Source: Anaerococcus vaginalis (GTDB lineage: Bacteria > Bacillota > Clostridia > Tissierellales > Peptoniphilaceae). Taken from it: 7,034 nucleotides of DNA. The position numbers were made by a program, and so were the translations under genes. This document shows positions 1 to 6,918 of the stretch, one piece after another (positions within the stretch are counted from its first letter, which is position 1; the number at the start of each line of letters is the position of its first letter). The stretch covers positions 1-7,034 of the forward strand of contig JAGZMY010000030.1 in assembly GCA_018363915.1 (NCBI GenBank), written 5' to 3'. Below the pieces are notes generated by a model. It did no database searches. It was not told the origin of the DNA and worked only from the letters and a program-made list of their open reading frames with translations.

Positions 1-2
1 GT

Positions 3-77
3 GTAGCAGGACTTACAGGCGTTGTAGCAACACTTGCAGCATCAGCAGTAGCACTTTTCAAATCAAAAAGAAAATAA
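3..77 (+). CDS. C-terminal fragment of a probable LPXTG-type surface protein (5' end outside window)
   Basis: Only the last 24 codons and a TAA stop at 75-77 are present. They read VAGLTGVVATLAASAVALFK followed by SKRK. This is a Gly/Ala/Val-rich hydrophobic stretch of about 19 residues capped by a short basic tail. That arrangement is the usual end of sortase-anchored proteins of Gram-positive bacteria: the LPXTG motif lies a few residues before the hydrophobic segment, and the basic tail holds the chain in the membrane until sortase cleaves it. The LPXTG motif itself would lie just left of the window, so the assignment is inference from the tail alone. A plain C-terminal membrane anchor or the last helix of a membrane protein would look similar. 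The gene has its own terminator immediately downstream, so it is the last gene of its transcript. Confidence 0.6.
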   Translation, partial: VAGLTGVVATLAASAVALFKSKRK

Positions 78-96
78 TTTATTATAAATAAAAAGC

Positions 97-140
97 AAAA
101 TATCTCTCTCAAGAAAATATCCTGAGAGGGATATTTTTTT
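97..140 (+). terminator. Rho-independent terminator of the upstream partial gene
   Basis: ATATCTCTCTCA at 100-111 pairs with TGAGAGGGATAT at 123-134. This gives a 12-bp stem with one G-U pair and an 11-base loop. Four As (97-100) precede the stem and an uninterrupted run of seven Ts (134-140) follows, the classic intrinsic terminator layout. It begins about 20 bases after the stop codon at 77, so it fits as the end of the transcript of the partial surface-protein gene. Confidence 0.88.
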
Positions 141-500
141 GTATATAAAATGATAAGTAAGTTAAAATTTTAAAAACATCATATGATATTAAAATTAAAT
201 TTTGATAATATGACTTTTGAAACAAAAAAATACTAATTAAAATATTAGATTTACAATTGAATTGAAAACAAAATAAGAAAGTAGAATAAATATATATGTA
301 ATTATATTATTATAAATGAACTTAATGTTAAAATTAATTATTATAAACAAATGTATTAAAAATCAAACTAAATTAATAGGAGATAGAAATTTCTACCTCC
401 TATTAATGTGCTTATTATTTTTTGGCAATAGAATTTTATAAAAATAAATTTTTGTAATCCAAGAAAAATATTTTGATTTTTTATTTAATAAATAATTATT
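141..500. other. Gene-free AT-rich region between converging genes
   Basis: These 360 bases separate the end of the rightward partial gene from the end of the leftward penicillin-binding protein gene. I found no open frame with a credible start and ribosome binding site, no tRNA and no convincing promoter. Apart from the inverted repeat at 372-407 the sequence is nearly pure A/T with no other stable hairpin. It is best read as untranslated sequence around two converging transcript ends. Confidence 0.6.
372..407 (-). terminator. Long inverted repeat, probable (possibly bidirectional) terminator for the penicillin-binding protein gene
   Basis: ATTAATAGGAGATAGAAA at 372-389 is matched by TTTCTACCTCCTATTAAT at 390-407. 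The two arms are complementary at 17 of 18 positions, with one A/C mismatch, and abut directly, so the central AAATTT probably opens as the loop. On the minus strand the stem is followed by a T-rich but interrupted stretch (TTTAGTTTGATTTTT). On the plus strand it is followed by GTGC and then a T-rich run at 412-423. It lies about 95 bases past the stop codon of the leftward gene and no better terminator lies closer, so I assign it to that gene. The plus-strand gene already has its own terminator. The T-tracts are weaker than usual, so a processing or RNA-stability role is possible. Confidence 0.6.
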
Positions 501-3362
501 TTATTGGTTATTATTTTGATTATTTCTATTGTCTTTGGATTTTTCATTCTTATCTTTTTTATTTTTTTCATCAGAATTGTCGTTTGATTTTGGCTTTTCA
601 GCTCCTAAAGGAGAATACATATAAGGAATATTATATTTCCAATCTTCTGGTATTATTCCATTCCATTTGTTAGGATCATAAGATTTTTTTCTATCAACAA
701 AGGCTCTAGTTGCTTGTAAGGATTTAGGGGTTTTATTTGTTGCGAGCAAATTGTTTCTTTTATCAACTGTAATCCAAACGTGCATATCATCTTCATCTTT
801 TGGAAGATTATCTTTTGTAAATATTTCATCTTTGACAGTGCCTCTAGGATCTGAATATGAAGCTTGAGTAGGAAGTTTTCCACTTATTGTATCAACTTTT
901 GCATGGATTATTCCTTCTGGCTCTTCGAATTTTGCAGTTTCATATCCTTCCAAAATTTGATTATTTATATTTCTCCAAATAATTTCGGCCCTTGTAGTTG
1001 AGTAACCATTTTGATATAAATTTTGATCATCAGAACCCATCCAAACACCGACTGTATAATATGGGCTATAACCTATTGACCAAAAGTCGACATTATCTTC
1101 ACTTGTACCTGTTTTAGTTCCGTAATCAATTCCAATTGGGCTGATTGTTTGATAAAATTCAGCGGTTGATTTAAGTGCTGATGAAATTTGATAAGCGGTT
1201 TGAGGACTTGTTACTTTTGCTTTATTTTTATGAGATTCATCAAAAACAACTTTACCTTTGTTATCTTCTATTTTAGAAAAAGTAAGAGGTTCGATATATT
1301 CTCCGCCATTCGCAAGGGCAGCGTATGCTGCGGTAATATCTAAAACTGATAGACCTCTTGTCATAGCACCAAGACCTAGTGCTGCTAAATTTTCATCATT
1401 ATGAACACTGTCTTCTTCTTTTGTAATAAAATTGTCGTCATTATCTTTTTTTATTAAACCAAAATTCTCTAAATATTCTTTTGATTTTTTTATTCCTATA
1501 TCTTTAAGAGTTCTAACGGCATTTGTATTTATTGAATGGATGATGGAATCTCTTAAACTTACAATACCTTTATAAGATTTATATACATTTTCCGGCCAAA
1601 TTTCTCCTTGTTCATTTTTCATAAATGGAACATCATCAATTCCTGTTGCTAAACTATATCCATTATCAAGAGCAGGAGTATAAGTAGCTATAGGTTTTAT
1701 TGTTGATCCGGGTTGCCTTGGTTGATCAATTGCTCTATTTAAAAATTTTAGACCTTTTTGATCACGTCCACCAACAACAGCTTTTACTTCTCCATTTTTA
1801 TGGTCAATTACAACAGTGGATGATTGTGGTTGAACAACTCCTTCAAGATCAATATCATAATAAGATTTATTAAGAGAATAAGATCCTGATTCGTTTTTTG
1901 TAATTAAATCTTTGTGTGCTTTTAAATATTTTGATGTAATTATAATTGAGCCATCATTTCCTTTTTTTACATTTTCATTTGAAGTTAATTGTATTAATCC
2001 TGTTTTATGAGTTCTTAGATTTGAATTTTTGTCATCTAATGTATAAAATTTTTTCAAAATTATATTAGTTTGGTCTAGGCTAACTTTGTTTGAATTTATT
2101 ATGAAATTTTCATTTTCATCAAAGTAGGCTTCATCAGCTGACAAAGTAAAATCATTGTTATCATTAATTACATTTGATTTTGCATAGTATAAAACTTCTC
2201 CTTGTTCGTTAATAATATTTCCAAAATTATCATATAGTAGAGAAAGTAATGGTGCATTATACCAGCCTTGAGTGTTTCCCATTATATATTCTGAAAAATT
2301 ATCATAAATATTTTCAAGTTGTCCTTGCATTTTTGTATCTATAGTAGTTGTAATTTTTAAACCACCATAATACAACTTGTTATAAGCTTGTTTTTCATCA
2401 ATATCATAAAGTTCTTGTAGTTTTTCTACTACTTGTTTTTCTAAAAGTGTATTAAAATAAGAAGCCATTAATGGTTGTTTGTCTTTCGGTGGCTTAATAT
2501 TGCTAGCTACATCTTCGTTTAAAGCTTGTTGATATTCTTTTTCTGAAATATATCCTTCTTCTTTCATTTTTAAAAGAACATCTTTTTGTCTTTCAAATGG
2601 TTTTGGATTATAAATTGCTGAATATTTTTGCCCATCTATTGAAAATTCTCCTAAAACTCTTTGGTTTGTAACTTCAGATGTTGGGATTGTTTTAAATAAA
2701 GCAAATTCTGTAGGGGATTGAACGATTCCTGCAATAGCTGCGCATTCGGCAAGTGTTAATTCTCCTACGTCTTTTGAAAAATATGTTTGAGCTGCAGCTT
2801 GAACTCCATAAACATTTTGTCCTAGAAAAACTCTATTCATATAAGCTTCGAGTATTTCATCTTTGTTTAAATTTTTTTCGATTTCTAGGGCAAGAAATAT
2901 TTCCTTAATTTTTCTTTCATAAGTTTGATCGTTTGAAAGATAAGTATTTCTTGCAAGCTGTTGAGTTAGAGTTGATCCACCTCTTACTATTGATCCACTT
3001 TTTATATTTTGAAAAGCAGAACCAATTATTGACACTGGATCAATTCCGCCGTGTTTGTAAAATCTTCTGTCTTCAACTGCTACAAAAGCGTTTTTCATAT
3101 TTTCAGGAATTTTATCGTAATCAACAATTTCCCTATTTTCGCTAGTCCTAATAGAATCAATTTCATTTCCATCTTTATCAACTATAGTTGAATTTTCACT
3201 CATTTCATATTTTATATTATCGGGATTAACCTTTGGAGATTTTTTCATAACCTCAATTATTCCTCCGCCAACTAATCCTGCAAATATAGTTGCAAATATG
3301 CCTAAGGCAAAAAACGCTATAAGTAAAACTTTTAAAACTATAGAGGAAATTTTTTTATTCAT
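501..3362 (-). CDS. Class A penicillin-binding protein (PBP1A family): bifunctional peptidoglycan glycosyltransferase/transpeptidase
   Basis: A 953-residue membrane-anchored enzyme that polymerises lipid II into glycan strands and cross-links stem peptides on the outer face of the membrane; beta-lactams would acylate its transpeptidase serine. Residues about 9-36 form the single N-terminal membrane helix after a short basic cytoplasmic end. The GT51 glycosyltransferase domain (about 80-240) has its motifs intact: EDRRFYKHGG (catalytic E97), RGGSTLTQQ (127-135), RKIKE (second glutamate E154) and KDEILEAYMN (167-176). The transpeptidase domain (about 515-800) has STIK (S553, K556), SIN (610-612) and KTGTS (750-754). 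Between them, about 345-510 is a long Asn/Asp-rich linker. Residues 919-953 are a hydrophilic low-complexity tail rich in N, K and D. The ATG is supported by AAGGAGGT just upstream. The gene is divergent from hflX and alone on its strand here. It could be called pbp1A or ponA; I leave the symbol blank because paralogues cannot be told apart. Confidence 0.96.
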   Translation of the reverse strand: MNKKISSIVLKVLLIAFFALGIFATIFAGLVGGGIIEVMKKSPKVNPDNIKYEMSENSTIVDKDGNEIDSIRTSENREIVDYDKIPENMKNAFVAVEDRRFYKHGGIDPVSIIGSAFQNIKSGSIVRGGSTLTQQLARNTYLSNDQTYERKIKEIFLALEIEKNLNKDEILEAYMNRVFLGQNVYGVQAAAQTYFSKDVGELTLAECAAIAGIVQSPTEFALFKTIPTSEVTNQRVLGEFSIDGQKYSAIYNPKPFERQKDVLLKMKEEGYISEKEYQQALNEDVASNIKPPKDKQPLMASYFNTLLEKQVVEKLQELYDIDEKQAYNKLYYGGLKITTTIDTKMQGQLENIYDNFSEYIMGNTQGWYNAPLLSLLYDNFGNIINEQGEVLYYAKSNVINDNNDFTLSADEAYFDENENFIINSNKVSLDQTNIILKKFYTLDDKNSNLRTHKTGLIQLTSNENVKKGNDGSIIITSKYLKAHKDLITKNESGSYSLNKSYYDIDLEGVVQPQSSTVVIDHKNGEVKAVVGGRDQKGLKFLNRAIDQPRQPGSTIKPIATYTPALDNGYSLATGIDDVPFMKNEQGEIWPENVYKSYKGIVSLRDSIIHSINTNAVRTLKDIGIKKSKEYLENFGLIKKDNDDNFITKEEDSVHNDENLAALGLGAMTRGLSVLDITAAYAALANGGEYIEPLTFSKIEDNKGKVVFDESHKNKAKVTSPQTAYQISSALKSTAEFYQTISPIGIDYGTKTGTSEDNVDFWSIGYSPYYTVGVWMGSDDQNLYQNGYSTTRAEIIWRNINNQILEGYETAKFEEPEGIIHAKVDTISGKLPTQASYSDPRGTVKDEIFTKDNLPKDEDDMHVWITVDKRNNLLATNKTPKSLQATRAFVDRKKSYDPNKWNGIIPEDWKYNIPYMYSPLGAEKPKSNDNSDEKNKKDKNEKSKDNRNNQNNNQ

Positions 3363-3366
3363 TTTG

Positions 3367-3374
3367 ACCTCCTT
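3367..3374 (-). promoter_or_regulatory. Strong ribosome binding site of the penicillin-binding protein gene
   Basis: On the minus strand AAGGAGGT is followed by CAAA and then the ATG at 3362. This is an almost full match to the anti-Shine-Dalgarno sequence with short spacing, and it fixes the start codon directly before the KK-containing N-terminus and membrane helix. Confidence 0.85.
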
Positions 3375-3431
3375 GCTTAAAGTCTTTATTTTTTTTTATT
3401 TCAAATTAATCATAAATTTAAACTTACTATT

Positions 3432-3440
3432 ATTTTATCA
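3432..3440 (-). promoter_or_regulatory. Candidate extended -10 promoter element for the penicillin-binding protein gene
   Basis: On the minus strand the sequence reads TGATAAAAT, that is TGn followed by TAAAAT (5 of 6 to the sigma-A -10 consensus). It would start transcription near 3425 and give a leader of about 60 bases. No good -35 box sits at the right distance: a TTGAAT upstream is 27 bases away. In such AT-rich DNA a 5/6 match is expected often by chance, so this is tentative. Confidence 0.35.
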
Positions 3441-3520
3441 TTTTTTAAAAATTTAATCTATTTTATTCAAATAAATATTGGAGATTATTTTTAGATTCTT
3501 TAATTTGATTCAATAAATTG

Positions 3521-3526
3521 TATAAT
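3521..3526 (+). promoter_or_regulatory. Candidate -10 element of the hflX-lgt operon promoter
   Basis: A perfect TATAAT, preceded directly by TG, lies 19 bases before the hflX start codon. Transcription would begin near 3533, giving a very short leader that still contains the AAAGGAAG ribosome binding site. The region 16-18 bases upstream has only a poor -35 (for example TTTAAT at 3499-3504, 3 of 6). The perfect -10 and the lack of an upstream gene on this strand support it. The weak -35 and the very short leader count against it. Confidence 0.5.
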
Positions 3527-3545
3527 CTTAATAGAAAGGAAGTTT

Positions 3546-4781
3546 ATGCAAGAAGTTATACAAGTAAATGTTTTTGAAAAAAATGAAAATCCAAATAAAG
3601 AATTTGAGCTTGAATCATTAATTAACACAGCAGGCGGAAAATCTGTTGCGAAAATTAGTCAAGTAATTTCAAAAGTTAATCCTGCCTACTACATAGGTTC
3701 TGGAAAAGTTTCTGAAATTGAAGATATAGCAAAAAAATTAGATGTAAACACTGTAGTTTTTGATGTGGAGCTTTCGGCATCTCAACTTAGAAATCTTGAA
3801 GAGAAAATGAAACTTCACGTCGTTGATTGGACAACTTTAATTTTGGATATTTTTGCCCAAAGAGCAAATACAAAAGAAGCAAAATTAAAAATTAAACTTG
3901 CTCAATTAAAATATCAGTTGCCAAGAATTAACAAATGGTTTGCTTATCTTTCTCGTCAATCAGGTGGAATTGGAACAAGAGGGCCAGGCGAAACAATGCT
4001 TGAAACTGATAAGAGAGCTATAGTTCGTGATATAAGAAGTCTAGAAGAAAAACTAAAAGATTTGGAAAAAACAAAAAGTGTAAATAGAAAATCAAGAGAT
4101 AAAATTTTAAATATTTCACTTTTGGGCTACACCAACGCAGGAAAATCTACAATATTAAATAATATGCTAAAAATTTTTGGCAAAGAAAAATATGTATATT
4201 CTGATGATTTGTTATTTGCAACTTTGGACACATCAACAAGAAGATTAGATTTTTCAAATACCAAGGTGACCTTAACTGATACGGTAGGATTTATAGATAA
4301 TTTATCAAAAGAATTAAATGATTCTTTTCTTACAACACTTGAGGAAATAAAATTTTCAGATATGCTTTTAGTTGTCATAGATTCTTCATACGATATTGAA
4401 ACACAGTTGAAAACAATAGATAAGGCTTTAGATGATATTGACGTTGGAAAGAAAAAAATTCTTTATGTTTTTAATAAAATAGACAAAATAGAAAATGATA
4501 CTCTTCTGTTAGGATATAAGAGAAAAGAAGAAAAAATTTATATATCAGCAAAAAATCAAGATGATATTATAAAATTGAAAGAAAAAATTGTTGAAGTTAT
4601 AAAAGATGATTATATAAAAATAAAAATGAAAATACCATACGAAGATGGGAAAGTTTTAGATTATATAATGACAAATTACGACATTGACAATAAAGATTAT
4701 GATGAAAGTTCATCAATATTAGAATTTGATATTTCAAAGAAAGACTACAATAAATATGAAAGATATATCGAGAAAAATTAG
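3546..4781 (+). CDS. hflX: GTPase HflX, ribosome-splitting and rescue factor
   Basis: A 411-residue cytoplasmic GTPase, close to the usual 400-430 for the family. HflX proteins bind the 50S subunit, split stalled or stress-arrested 70S ribosomes and in some species contribute to tolerance of ribosome-targeting antibiotics. The N-terminal nucleotide-binding-like domain (about 1-90) contains YYIGSGKV (48-55). The middle helical domain carries the hallmark GGIGTRGPGE (140-149). The Obg-like G domain has G1 GYTNAGKST (194-202), G2 FATLDTSTR (224-232), G3 DTVGF (245-249), G4 NKID (310-313) and G5 SAK (334-336). All are intact, so it should bind and hydrolyse GTP. A short divergent C-terminal domain follows (about 360-411). 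AAAGGAAG at 3535-3542 supports the ATG. It is the first gene of a tight rightward cluster; its end overlaps the next gene by 26 bases. Confidence 0.96.
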   Translation: MQEVIQVNVFEKNENPNKEFELESLINTAGGKSVAKISQVISKVNPAYYIGSGKVSEIEDIAKKLDVNTVVFDVELSASQLRNLEEKMKLHVVDWTTLILDIFAQRANTKEAKLKIKLAQLKYQLPRINKWFAYLSRQSGGIGTRGPGETMLETDKRAIVRDIRSLEEKLKDLEKTKSVNRKSRDKILNISLLGYTNAGKSTILNNMLKIFGKEKYVYSDDLLFATLDTSTRRLDFSNTKVTLTDTVGFIDNLSKELNDSFLTTLEEIKFSDMLLVVIDSSYDIETQLKTIDKALDDIDVGKKKILYVFNKIDKIENDTLLLGYKRKEEKIYISAKNQDDIIKLKEKIVEVIKDDYIKIKMKIPYEDGKVLDYIMTNYDIDNKDYDESSSILEFDISKKDYNKYERYIEKN

Positions 4782-5403
4782 CGAAAATTATAAAACCATC
4801 AAGGGCGAAATTAAAGATGAATTTGAAATAGAAAAATCAATTTTTATCACGAATATGAAATATGTGGAAAGTGAAAAAGCTGCCCTTTCTTTTATTGAAA
4901 AAATCAAAGATAAGTACAAAGATGCCAACCACAATTGCCATGCCTATATAATAAATGAAAAACCAGAAATAAAAAGATATTCTGATGATGGAGAGCCACA
5001 AGGCTCAGCAGGTCTTCCCATGCTTTCGGTTTTAGAAAAAGAAAATCTTTTTAATGTAGTTGCAATTGTAACTAGGTATTTTGGTGGCAAAAAACTTGGG
5101 AAAGGCGGTCTAGTAAGAGCCTACACAAGAGGAGTTTCAGATTGTCTTGATGGAAATATTACTTGTAGAAAAATTTTTGTAGAAAGTAAAATAATTTTCG
5201 ATTATAATTTACTAGGAATAATAGAAAACTTCCTAAATGAAGAAAAATATATTATTATAGAAAAGGACTTTCTTGAAAATGTTAGAATAAATTTATATAT
5301 TAAAAAGGAAGATTTTGAAAAATTTGAAAAAAAACTTATTGATATGACATCATCGAATATAAAAATAGAAAAAATTGATGAAATAATGTTATACGAAGAT
5401 TAA
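4756..5403 (+). CDS. YigZ/YvyE-type IMPACT-family protein (UPF0029)
   Basis: From the ATG at 4756 this encodes 215 residues, the usual size for the family. Residues about 10-130 form the IMPACT N-terminal domain with its signatures: HNCHAYI (59-65), RYSDDGEPQGSAGLP (74-88), RYFGGKKLGKGG (107-118) and LVRAY (119-123). Residues about 140-210 match the position and character of the DUF1949 alpha/beta C-terminal domain. Eukaryotic IMPACT/YIH1 regulates the Gcn2 kinase in translation control; the bacterial role is not established, though a link to translation is plausible. The frame continues upstream to a TTG at 4726, which would add ten residues (IFQRKTTIN after the start). I prefer the ATG because family members begin about ten residues before the YKTIKGE-like strand (12-18). 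No good Shine-Dalgarno precedes either start, and the ATG lies inside the 3' end of hflX, so translation is probably coupled. Confidence 0.9.
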   Translation: MKDISRKISENYKTIKGEIKDEFEIEKSIFITNMKYVESEKAALSFIEKIKDKYKDANHNCHAYIINEKPEIKRYSDDGEPQGSAGLPMLSVLEKENLFNVVAIVTRYFGGKKLGKGGLVRAYTRGVSDCLDGNITCRKIFVESKIIFDYNLLGIIENFLNEEKYIIIEKDFLENVRINLYIKKEDFEKFEKKLIDMTSSNIKIEKIDEIMLYED

Positions 5404-5407
5404 AAAT

Positions 5408-5413
5408 AGGAGG
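5408..5413 (+). promoter_or_regulatory. Ribosome binding site of yebC
   Basis: A consensus AGGAGG lies four bases before the ATG at 5418, within the 14-base gap after the preceding stop codon. It is the only strong Shine-Dalgarno inside the hflX-lgt cluster, so yebC may be translated independently of, and more strongly than, its neighbours. Confidence 0.8.
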
Positions 5414-5417
5414 AAAT

Positions 5418-6155
5418 ATGTCAGGACATAATAAGTGGAGCAAAATTAAAAATAAAAAAGGTAGTGAAGACGCAAGACGTGGAAAAATTTTTACAAAACT
5501 TGGTAGAAATATTTCAGTTGCAGTAAGAGAAGGTGGAGATAATCCAGAATATAATCCAGCTTTAAAAGCAGCAATCGACAAGGCAAAAGCAGAAAATATG
5601 CCAAATGATAATATAGAAAGAGCAATAAAAAAAGCAAGTGGCGACACAAGCGGAGCAAATTTTGAAAGAATAATTTACGAAGGCTATGCCAAAGATGGAG
5701 TAGCTGTAATTGTAGATTGTCTTACAGACAATAAAAATAGAACAGCTCCAGATATTAGACACATTTTTGATAAAAACGGTGGAAATCTTGGAACAGATGG
5801 TTCAGTTATGTTTATGTTTAACAGAAAAGGACTTATTGAAATCGAAAAAGATGAAATTGATTTTGATGAATTGATGTTAGAAGTTATTGATTTTGGAGCA
5901 GAAGACGTAACAGACGAAGGCGATGTTTATCAAATAATAACAAGCGTTGAAGACTTCCAAACAGTTCTTGATGGAATAAAAAAAGAAAATTATAAACTTG
6001 CAAAGGCAGATATTTCATATATAGCAGATAATTTGATTGATGCGCAAGAATCAAATAATAAACAAATAATGAAATTAATTGATGCTCTTGAAGATAACGA
6101 TGACGTTCAAGAAGTTTATACAAATTGGAATGTGCCAGATAATATAGAAGAATAA
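5418..6155 (+). CDS. yebC: YebC/PmpR/TACO1-family protein, long YebC_I type
   Basis: A 245-residue soluble protein, typical in length. The N-terminus MSGHNKWSKIKNKK followed by ARRGKIFTKLGR (19-30) is the family hallmark and matches the YebC_I subtype (SGHxKWxxIKxxK) rather than the shorter-start YebC_II type. Further conserved blocks are MPNDNIERAIKKASG (61-75), YEGYAKDGVAVIVDCLTDN (87-105, acidic surface of domain 2) and the NGGNLGTDGSVMFMFNRKG stretch (120-138). The family was long annotated as a DNA-binding transcriptional regulator. Later work on YebC and mitochondrial TACO1 points to a role in translation, including help at difficult (proline-rich) stretches. Its place beside hflX and an IMPACT-family gene fits a translation role but does not prove it. 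It starts 14 bases after the preceding gene and ends one base before lgt. Confidence 0.95.
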   Translation: MSGHNKWSKIKNKKGSEDARRGKIFTKLGRNISVAVREGGDNPEYNPALKAAIDKAKAENMPNDNIERAIKKASGDTSGANFERIIYEGYAKDGVAVIVDCLTDNKNRTAPDIRHIFDKNGGNLGTDGSVMFMFNRKGLIEIEKDEIDFDELMLEVIDFGAEDVTDEGDVYQIITSVEDFQTVLDGIKKENYKLAKADISYIADNLIDAQESNNKQIMKLIDALEDNDDVQEVYTNWNVPDNIEE

Positions 6156-6156
6156 T

Positions 6157-6918
6157 ATGTTAAATTTTAATATAGATAGAGTAGCATTTTCTCTTTTTGG
6201 AATTGATATATATTGGTATGCAATATTAATTATTACCGGAGTATTAATTGGAGCAAAATTTGCCCAAAAAGAATTTGTAAAAAGAGGATTTAAAGAAGAT
6301 TTTATTTACGACTTACTTTTTGTGATTTTGCCACTTGCAATTATTGGAGCAAGAGCTTGGTATGTGATTTTTGAATGGGATATGTACAAAAATAATCCAA
6401 TTCAAATTTTAAATTTCAGAGCAGGAGGACTTGCTATCCACGGCGGAATTTTATTTGCAATAATTGGTATTTATTTTTATGCCAAGAAAAAAGAAATTCC
6501 GTTGATAGATATTTTAGATGTAATGGCACCATCTTTAGCCTTTGGTCAAGCTATCGGAAGGTGGGGTAATTTTGTAAATGGAGAAGCACACGGGACACCT
6601 ACAAATTTGCCATGGGCAATAATAGTTGATGGAGTAAAAGTCCATCCTACATTTTTGTATGAATCAATTGGAGATTTTTTAATATTTTTATTTTTAATAA
6701 ATTATAGGAAAAAAAATCCCAAAAAAGGAATTCAAACAGCAATATATTTTATCGCTTACGGAATTTTGAGATTTTTTGTAGAAGGACTTAGAACAGATTC
6801 TCTAATGATAGGGCCAATAAGAATGGCACAACTTACAAGCGTTATTTATTTAATCGTAGGCTTGTATTTATTTTTCAAATATAAAAATATAAATTTAAAA
6901 CCATATAGAAAAAATTAA
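6157..6918 (+). CDS. lgt: Phosphatidylglycerol-prolipoprotein diacylglyceryl transferase
   Basis: A 253-residue polytopic membrane enzyme that moves the diacylglyceryl group of phosphatidylglycerol onto the lipobox cysteine of prelipoproteins, the first step of lipoprotein maturation before signal peptidase II. Hydrophobic segments lie at about 19-34, 49-72, 94-109, 118-133, 170-182, 192-207 and 222-241, consistent with seven helices. Signature residues are present: IYWYAI (18-23), the AIHGG block with H95, GRWGNFVNGEAHG (134-146) with R135, N138 and E143, HPTFLYE (163-169), and RFFVEGLRTD (205-214), which matches the family's conserved late arginine/glutamate motif. The ATG is one base after the yebC stop. 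Only a weak AGAAG (6146-6150) precedes it, so re-initiation after yebC is likely. It is the last recognisable gene of the cluster. Confidence 0.97.
   Translation: MLNFNIDRVAFSLFGIDIYWYAILIITGVLIGAKFAQKEFVKRGFKEDFIYDLLFVILPLAIIGARAWYVIFEWDMYKNNPIQILNFRAGGLAIHGGILFAIIGIYFYAKKKEIPLIDILDVMAPSLAFGQAIGRWGNFVNGEAHGTPTNLPWAIIVDGVKVHPTFLYESIGDFLIFLFLINYRKKNPKKGIQTAIYFIAYGILRFFVEGLRTDSLMIGPIRMAQLTSVIYLIVGLYLFFKYKNINLKPYRKN

Noticed and set aside
257..287. Possible promoter in the gene-free region (TTGAAT at 257-262, TAGAAT at 282-287)
   Set aside because: The spacing is 19 bases, both boxes are imperfect, and such matches are common by chance in nearly pure A/T DNA; no gene or clear RNA follows before the inverted repeat.
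473..673. Plus-strand open frame of 66 codons starting in the intergenic region
   Set aside because: Most of it runs antisense through the 3' end of the penicillin-binding protein gene, the residue mix (many F, Y, I) reflects AT-rich antisense DNA, and no ribosome binding site precedes it.
3363..3545. A riboswitch or long leader in the divergent region between the penicillin-binding protein gene and hflX
   Set aside because: The 183 bases are almost entirely A/T with no conserved-looking structured core or alternative terminator; only simple promoter and ribosome-binding elements can be argued.
5336..5762. Minus-strand open frames opposite the start of yebC
   Set aside because: They lie antisense to the highly conserved yebC coding sequence, have no ribosome binding site or family motif, and overlap each other; they are shadows of the real gene.
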